Positions 58,446 to 64,000 of a stretch of DNA of 64,000 nucleotides are shown piece by piece. The notes under the pieces were generated by a model that worked only from the letters and a program-made list of their open reading frames with translations, was not told where the DNA came from and searched no databases. The position numbers and the translations under genes were made by a program. Source of the DNA: Rhododendron vialii. Lineage: Eukaryota; Streptophyta; Magnoliopsida; Ericales; Ericaceae. The stretch spans positions 1,436,001 through 1,500,000 of the forward strand of contig NC_080558.1 of NCBI RefSeq assembly GCF_030253575.1, in the 5' to 3' direction. How positions within the stretch are numbered: position 1 is the stretch's first letter; each line of letters opens with the position of its first letter.

Positions 58446-58801
58446 TTTTCTTTTTTTTTGGGATCCGTACGAGGGTTTGTTTTTTTGATCTGTATGAGGG
58501 TTCTTCAACATAAAATTCGTTGGCAGTTGAATTGCACCCAAAATGAATTTACTTCGAAATTAAAATTCGAAAGCCTGTTAATTTTTTCTACTTTTTTGTG
58601 AATATATATATAATTTTTGTGTGTGTATGATTAGAACTAAATATATTTTTTGTAGCTTTTGATGGGAACATACTCAATATTTTCTTGTTTTTTTTTTAAA
58701 TTAGAGAAATCTAAAAATTATAGCAAACCAATAAATTCGCTACAAATTTCAGGTCCAAAAGCTGAAGTTCAAGAGGGGACACAATTTAATTAAGGAGTAT
58801 T

Positions 58802-59040
58802 GAGCCCGTTCCAGAACGGGTAAAAAGTTTTTATTTTTTAAAAAGGCAATTTCAAGCTCAAAAATTATGGGCTTATTGAAATCTAAAATATGCAATATGG
58901 ATATTGTTTGAAAGATCTCATTGAGATCTTTTATACGATGCAAAAAAAATTGAAAATTTATTTTTCATTTATATTATTTTTTAATTTGAAAATGTGAAAT
59001 AAACTGCTTATTTTTTAAGAAGATTTCTGGAACGGAGAGC
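58802..59040. mobile_element. Tourist-like MITE, about 239 bp (copy B)
   Basis: Begins GAGCCCGTTCCAGAAC and ends TTTCTGGAACGGAGAGC. It is an inverted-orientation relative of copy A, sharing AAGATCTCATTGAGATCTTT. No clean target duplication. Confidence 0.7.
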
Positions 59041-59094
59041 AAAGCAGTAAACTATTAACGAGCATGCATAAGGAACAAAAGCACAAAACTAGAG

Positions 59095-59365
59095 TTTGAC
59101 ACGTAGGCCAAACTCGCGGCCATAACATCAATGATGCAGCCGCGACTTCAACTATTTACTTAAGGTGCTAACGCATGCACAATCCGTGGGCGCGTGTTAG
59201 TAGTGGATTGAAACATGCGGTGGTCTGCTCAACACACAAAAGAACGAACTTGCGGCCGCCTCTCTATTTAGGTTTCCAGAAATTGTTTTATGAACATAAC
59301 TAAAGTGAAAGAGTATCCGACACAACGTAAGAGTTTCGAACAACATTAGCCAGTTTAATGCGATC
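59095..59365. repeat. Inverted copy of the 21.9-22.3 kb block
   Basis: Reverse complement of 21865-22265 apart from about 130 bp missing. Conserved blocks include GCGGCCGC and GGTGGTCTG. It may be the non-coding end of a lost gene; identity unknown. Confidence 0.7.
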
Positions 59366-59796
59366 ATGTCCATGTTTCCATGGGGCTACACCAGGTTAGC
59401 TAGTTTTGAAACAAACGAAAAACATCTAAATAGCCAAGGCACTGCCGCCAAATAATAGTAACCGCCGCCATGAGGAAAATTATTTTGCACGTCCGAAGAA
59501 AGTTTAGAAGGGAACACAGCTTAATCAAAACCGGATGACCGAGGCAGCATCGATCAATGTGAAAAAAGGGGAGAAGGAAAACACCATCATCAGTTGGCAC
59601 AATTTTTAGCTTCCTGCCCGAAATTCAATTGACACCGGAAGATGATACGTAAAACTATGACCAAAAAATAAACAATTTGGCGACGAAAAATTCCAAGCAC
59701 GCTTTTTCTTGGGGAGACCATGCCTCTCACAGCAACAGAATATGACATTAGCCACAAACTCCTCAACTACCATTTAATTAAGATTCCCTTTAAACA

Positions 59797-60009
59797 TTAT
59801 ACCAAAAAGACCGTAACATCATTCGCTGCGCAAATTTCCCCTTGGACTTGATGACCTATAATTTCTCTCATCACGGTGCGAAACGGATCTGTTGCCATAT
59901 CTAGATTGGCTTGGAGAGTAATGATCATCCCTTGTCCTTCGTTCCCTGTCTCGTTGGACAAGAAAAGACCAGCATACGAACCAATCAGGATATTAAAATG
60001 CAAAAACAA
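59797..60009 (-). other. Unidentified exon-like frame
   Basis: Minus-strand frame of 70 codons ending in a stop; it contains GSYAGLFLSNETGNEGQG and DPFRTVMREIIGHQ. Composition resembles a real C-terminal exon. I do not recognise the family, and no clean acceptor or upstream exon is evident. Confidence 0.3.
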
Positions 60010-60249
60010 GATGATAGTATAATATCTAAAAAATTGGTCTAAGATCCACTATAGCATGTTAACTAACAAATCTCACTGGAAATCCCAGATGAATTGAAAG
60101 CATCTCTACCTCTCTCAATACGAAATCTACTCACTTGTCAAAAAGTATAAACCTCCGCAAAGCAAATTTCAGCACACAATTGGTTAGGAAATATCATAAT
60201 TTTTCAACCTTCTAAAACATCATGATTCTTCAACAACCCACCATATCTC

Positions 60250-61020
60250 TACCAAAATGCACAAACACAGGCATGAGTGTATGGGACCACAAACTTATGT
60301 GTATGTTTGGGTGAATGTGTGCATTCTGAGAATGATTATAAACTTTCTTGTTGAAATAAAAATGTCAATAGGCACTATTCAACGGAGAAGGTGTTAAGAG
60401 GCCATAGATGTAACGCCCGAAAAGAAACGAATAGGATTTCATAATTTTTTGAGCGGGAATGGAATTTAATAATGATGGAAAAGACGTGTTTACAGTTAAT
60501 AAAGCATGAAAAATCATGGTTCTTACCGTAGAGACCCGGACCCCACTCAAAATTTGTTTTTCTACTGTTTTTTCACGTATTCTGGAAATTTACATAAAAT
60601 TGTACCAAAAAAATAAAAAAACTCAAAGAACTAAATGGAGTGATTTTTACCAATGGCTTTGCCTACGCGATCCACTTAACCATTTACCTAACCATAAATT
60701 ATGCGGTATTAACATTAGCATTCACTTTTATTAGGTGCATGGTTGGAAGACAATGAGCTACATTGTGAGGTGACGATCTTTTACTTGTGAAAAATACCAC
60801 AGAGCAATGCCAGATACACCGGGAGTGCCCAATAATTGGCCATTTTCATAGGCAAGGGTAGAGGGAAAGAGAGACAAGTGGGGTCAGCTGACCCACTGCC
60901 TTTCAAATTTTGATAGGGATAAGTATATTTTTTTTATCCAATTTTCACTTACTTGACCCCACTTTAAAACACTAATTTGCTCTAGCCCATTCAAAGATTT
61001 GCCAATTCCGACATCAACCA
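60250..61020 (+). repeat. Direct duplication, copy 1
   Basis: Matches 62637-63692 in the same orientation. Shared blocks include GAGACCCGGACCCCACTCAAAA (60533 and 62919), AAATTATG.GGTATTAACATTAG and CCCATTCAAAGATTTG. This copy lacks about 370 bp present at 63000-63373 of the other. It is non-coding. Confidence 0.8.
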
Positions 61021-62340
61021 ATTTTTTCACAGGAAAATCCAAAATCTTCAAAATTTGACTCTTCATCCGAAAATACATGTCATATACGTAACTGTATTTT
61101 TAGGACAAGTGTATACGTATTCCGTGTTCATATGTTGTTATAGTGGGACCCACATGACTGAATATGCTTTTCCTCTGCCTTCTTCTCTCTTCTGCTCTTC
61201 TTCATTTTACTCAAATTCGACATCTCTCTCTCCTCAATATTTGAATTCACAAGATTGTCAATTTGTCATTCTTTTTCTTTCAAGATTGCTGGTGGTGATG
61301 GTTGCTATGGAGATGACGGTGCCGGAGATGGTATTTTTTGGTGGTGAAGAGGAATAGAAGTAGGGGGAATTGGGAATTTTGCCTAGGTTATTGATTGGGA
61401 AATCCTATAGTGCAAGGCCCTGCAAAGCACCCTGTAGGGCACACACGAGCCATCGATGTTGACAATGAATGATTGAGATATGATTTTTAATTATGACTGA
61501 TAAGAATCATTTATTACCGGTCATAATTGATTTTGAATGTGAACCGTTGATTAATGAGATTGACCTATACGTGGACAACATGGAGGTGCACTACAGTACC
61601 CCCAAACCCGCTATTGGGTAGTGTAAAAATTTGGTGGCTAGGTAAAGTAGAAAATAAGCGCTTTTCCTAGTCCATTTGGTGAACGTGGACTTAAGTATTT
61701 ATATAGGGTATGACTTCTATCTAAGGTTCCACTGGTAAATTCTAGATCACAAATTGGGAGTTTTTAGAACATAAAAACTTTCTCACAACCCATGAGTCTT
61801 ACACTGGGATTCACCCGATGGTGGGGCTTCGGATCTCTTCTCTTCCTCACGAATTTCAATTTTCCGAAGTTCTAGGCGGTGCTTCATTTGTTACACGTAC
61901 AAAAGTTATACTGTTCTTTTTGAAGATTTGACATACAACATTTAACTTGCATAATTTACATAAATCAACATATTGCACGTGAATGTGGTATAATTGGTAT
62001 TCCCATTTTTGTTTCTTTGATTTGGTCGGAAAATTTAGGTTTCCGGACTAGCTTACACGTACTTCAATTAGGACTAATCCAACCATCCACTTGTGGGGTC
62101 TCAATTAGAGTCAGAGTGAAGCTCTGTTTGGACTGACCCGAAAGAAATTGATAGCATTTGATAGGATTCAAATCCAAGACATTGGAGGGAGCAAACCCCT
62201 TAAGTTGTAGGTCTTGACCATTTTATTTCTCTGGTGCTTTGCATGTATTGCCAAATGGTAGATCTGTTTTCTTTTATTCCTTGTACATATCACATCGATT
62301 GGAGATTATATGGGTACTAGTTGATGTTGTGCATGTGGTG
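61021..62340. other. Spacer with no recognised gene
   Basis: A short plus frame at 61055-61357 has no recognisable features. Bases 61490-61560 share the ACCGGTCATAATTGATTTT motif with the hAT interior at 42.7-42.95 kb. Confidence 0.4.
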
Positions 62341-62343
62341 TTT

Positions 62344-62345
<2 letters not shown>

Positions 62346-62387
<42 letters not shown>

Positions 62388-62556
62388 GTAGGTAGACAAA
62401 ATGCACATGAAGAAGTTCGTTGATTCATCGTCACTGCCACATGAAACTGGATAAAGAAACATTAGCCAAAGAGTTGGAGGTAGACAAAATGCACATGAAG
62501 AAGTTCATTGATTCATCGTCACTGCCACATGAAACTGGATAAGGAAACCTTAGCCC
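62346..62556. repeat. (GA)n tract and an 88-bp tandem duplication
   Basis: (GA)n at 62346-62385, then two units carrying GTAGACAAAATGCACATGAA at 62392 and 62480. Confidence 0.85.
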
Positions 62557-62636
62557 TCCACACAAGATCATAATAATTCACTTAAATTGTCACCACAAGA
62601 TTAAGACCGGAAAAAATAGCAAGTCTAAAACCAAAG

Positions 62637-63692
62637 CAAAATGCACAAACAAAGACATGAGTGTGTGGGACCACAAACTTATGCGTGTGTTTGGGTGCAT
62701 TTTGAGTATGATTATAAACCTTCTCGCTAAAATAAAAATGTCAATAGTCCTGCCAACAGACACTATTCAACGGAGAAAGTGTTGAGGTCATAGATGTAAA
62801 GCCGAAAAGAAATTAATAGGATTTCATGATTTTTTGAAACGGAAATAGAATTTAATAATGATCGAAAAGACGTATACATTTAATAATGCATGAAAAATCA
62901 CGGTTCTCATAGTAGAGACCCGGACCCCACTCAAAACCTGTTTTTTCATGTATTCTGAAAATTTACATAAATTTGTACCAAAAAAAAAACTCAAAGAACT
63001 AAATTTGCAGAATTCAATATGCGCAAATGGTAGTTTGCTATAGTATTATGTTTTGAGACTTTGGTTTTCAATAGTAAAGGATTACGTCCCAAAACAAAAA
63101 CAAAAAAATTCTAAATTTCAAAGGATTAATGAAGATTACCGTTTTTCCAGGCATAAAGTCAAACTTATCGAGACTTTGAAGGGATCAAAATACTGAATTT
63201 TATTAGAAAAATCAAAATACACATAAAAAAGATAAGATTACTAAAAAAAAATTGTTTGGCCCCTCCCCCTCCATTCCTTCCATCAGTATCCACAAATATC
63301 TACATATATACATGTGTACAAAAATATAGTACGTGTATTTTGGTCAATGACAGCTTCATTACCAACACATGAGTACTTTATGTTTGCCTACGTGATACAC
63401 TTACCATTTACCTAACGATAAATTATGTGGTATTAACATTAGTATTCATTTTTATTGGGAGCATGATTGGAAGACAATGAGCTATATCTTTTACTTGAAT
63501 GCCGTAGAGCATTGAGTGCCTAATAATTAGCCATATACATGGGCAAGGGCAGAGGGAAAGAGAGACAAATGGGGTCAGCTGGCTCATTGCCTTTCAAATT
63601 TAGATAGGGATAAGTATATTTTTCATCCAGTTTTTACGTAATTGACACCACTATGAAATACTAATTTGCCCCAACCCATTCAAAGATTTGGT
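62637..63692 (+). repeat. Direct duplication, copy 2
   Basis: Counterpart of 60250-61020, with an additional segment at about 63000-63373. No gene is recognised. Confidence 0.8.
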
Positions 63693-63892
63693 ACTAGGTA
63701 AAAAAAGGGGCAAAAATAGAATCTTCTTTATTTCTTTCCCCACCAAAATCGATATTAAACGTTTTGTTTCATCATCGATAATTTCTCAATCTCCATGGAG
63801 GTATGAACCCCTTCTCTTCTTCCTCGTCCTCTCTCTCTGTGTCTCCCGGTCCATTCCTCTCCCTCTCTCTTGGGTCTAATTTTCAAACAACC

Positions 63893-63984
63893 ATGGTAAG
63901 CAAAAGCTTGGGTCTGTTTTTTGAACACCACACACAAATGACACAATCAAAGGGCCTTCAATTAGCTTTCTTTGCGCCAGATCA
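63893..63984 (+). other. Possible first exon at the window edge
   Basis: An ATG in good context (ACCATGG) starts MVSKSLGLFFEHH, which runs to a donor-like CAG/GTGAGG at 63985. Upstream is a CT-rich leader-like stretch (63805-63880). It could be the first exon of a gene continuing beyond the window; the evidence is weak. Confidence 0.25.
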
Positions 63985-64000
63985 GGTGAGGTGAGATAAT

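Overview
This is nuclear DNA from a flowering plant, most likely a eudicot. The genes are intron-containing and AT-rich, with GT..AG splice sites. Several transposon families are typical of plants (Stowaway, Tourist/PIF-Harbinger, hAT and Mutator-like MITEs, L1-type LINEs, tRNA-derived SINEs). The captured gene fragments come from plant genes (MED14/STRUWWELPETER, plastid alpha-glucan phosphorylase, pyruvate phosphate dikinase, mitochondrial processing peptidase beta). I cannot name the species. The window is gene-poor, and most of its length is repeats and decayed duplicates.

Layout. 0-20 kb: two near full-length kelch-repeat genes point away from each other (1097-2293 on minus, 13755-14927 on plus). 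They are the arms of an inverted segmental duplication that includes their 3' flanks. A third kelch fragment lies at 18.3 kb, and a MITE-rich block separates the arms. 20-24 kb: MITEs and tandem repeats. 24-29 kb (plus): a gene for a kinase-like protein that looks most like an IRE1/RNase L-type pseudokinase with a possible KEN-like C-terminal half and no membrane anchor. Exons 1-4 join in frame, but a MITE sits inside exon 1 and the apparent last exon is made of MED14 sequence. Further copies lie at 57.6-56.8 kb (minus, first two exons only) and 4.36-3.96 kb (minus, broken).

28.8-41.3 kb (plus): a string of broken, mostly intron-bearing fragments of MED14, alpha-glucan phosphorylase, mitochondrial processing peptidase beta and PPDK. 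All read in the same direction except one inverted MED14 piece. They are interrupted by a block resembling mitochondrial DNA, a LINE, and hAT and Stowaway MITEs. The series kinase-like gene, MED14, phosphorylase recurs on the minus strand at 57.6-53.2 kb, so the set was duplicated as a unit in inverted orientation. 41.5-43.3 kb: a 1.8 kb non-autonomous hAT-like element with an 8-bp target duplication. 46.1-49.6 kb (minus): a multi-B3-domain gene, probably dead, with its second B3 domain split by a transposon. 58-64 kb: MITEs, a direct duplication (60.25-61.0 against 62.64-63.69 kb) and no recognisable gene.

I see no metabolic or regulatory pathway in which these genes work together. The window is a record of duplication, transposition and gene-fragment capture. 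The most interesting candidates are the kinase-like gene family, with its transposon-supplied start and MED14-derived end, and the kelch pair. Gene identities come from recognising protein families by eye, without database searches.
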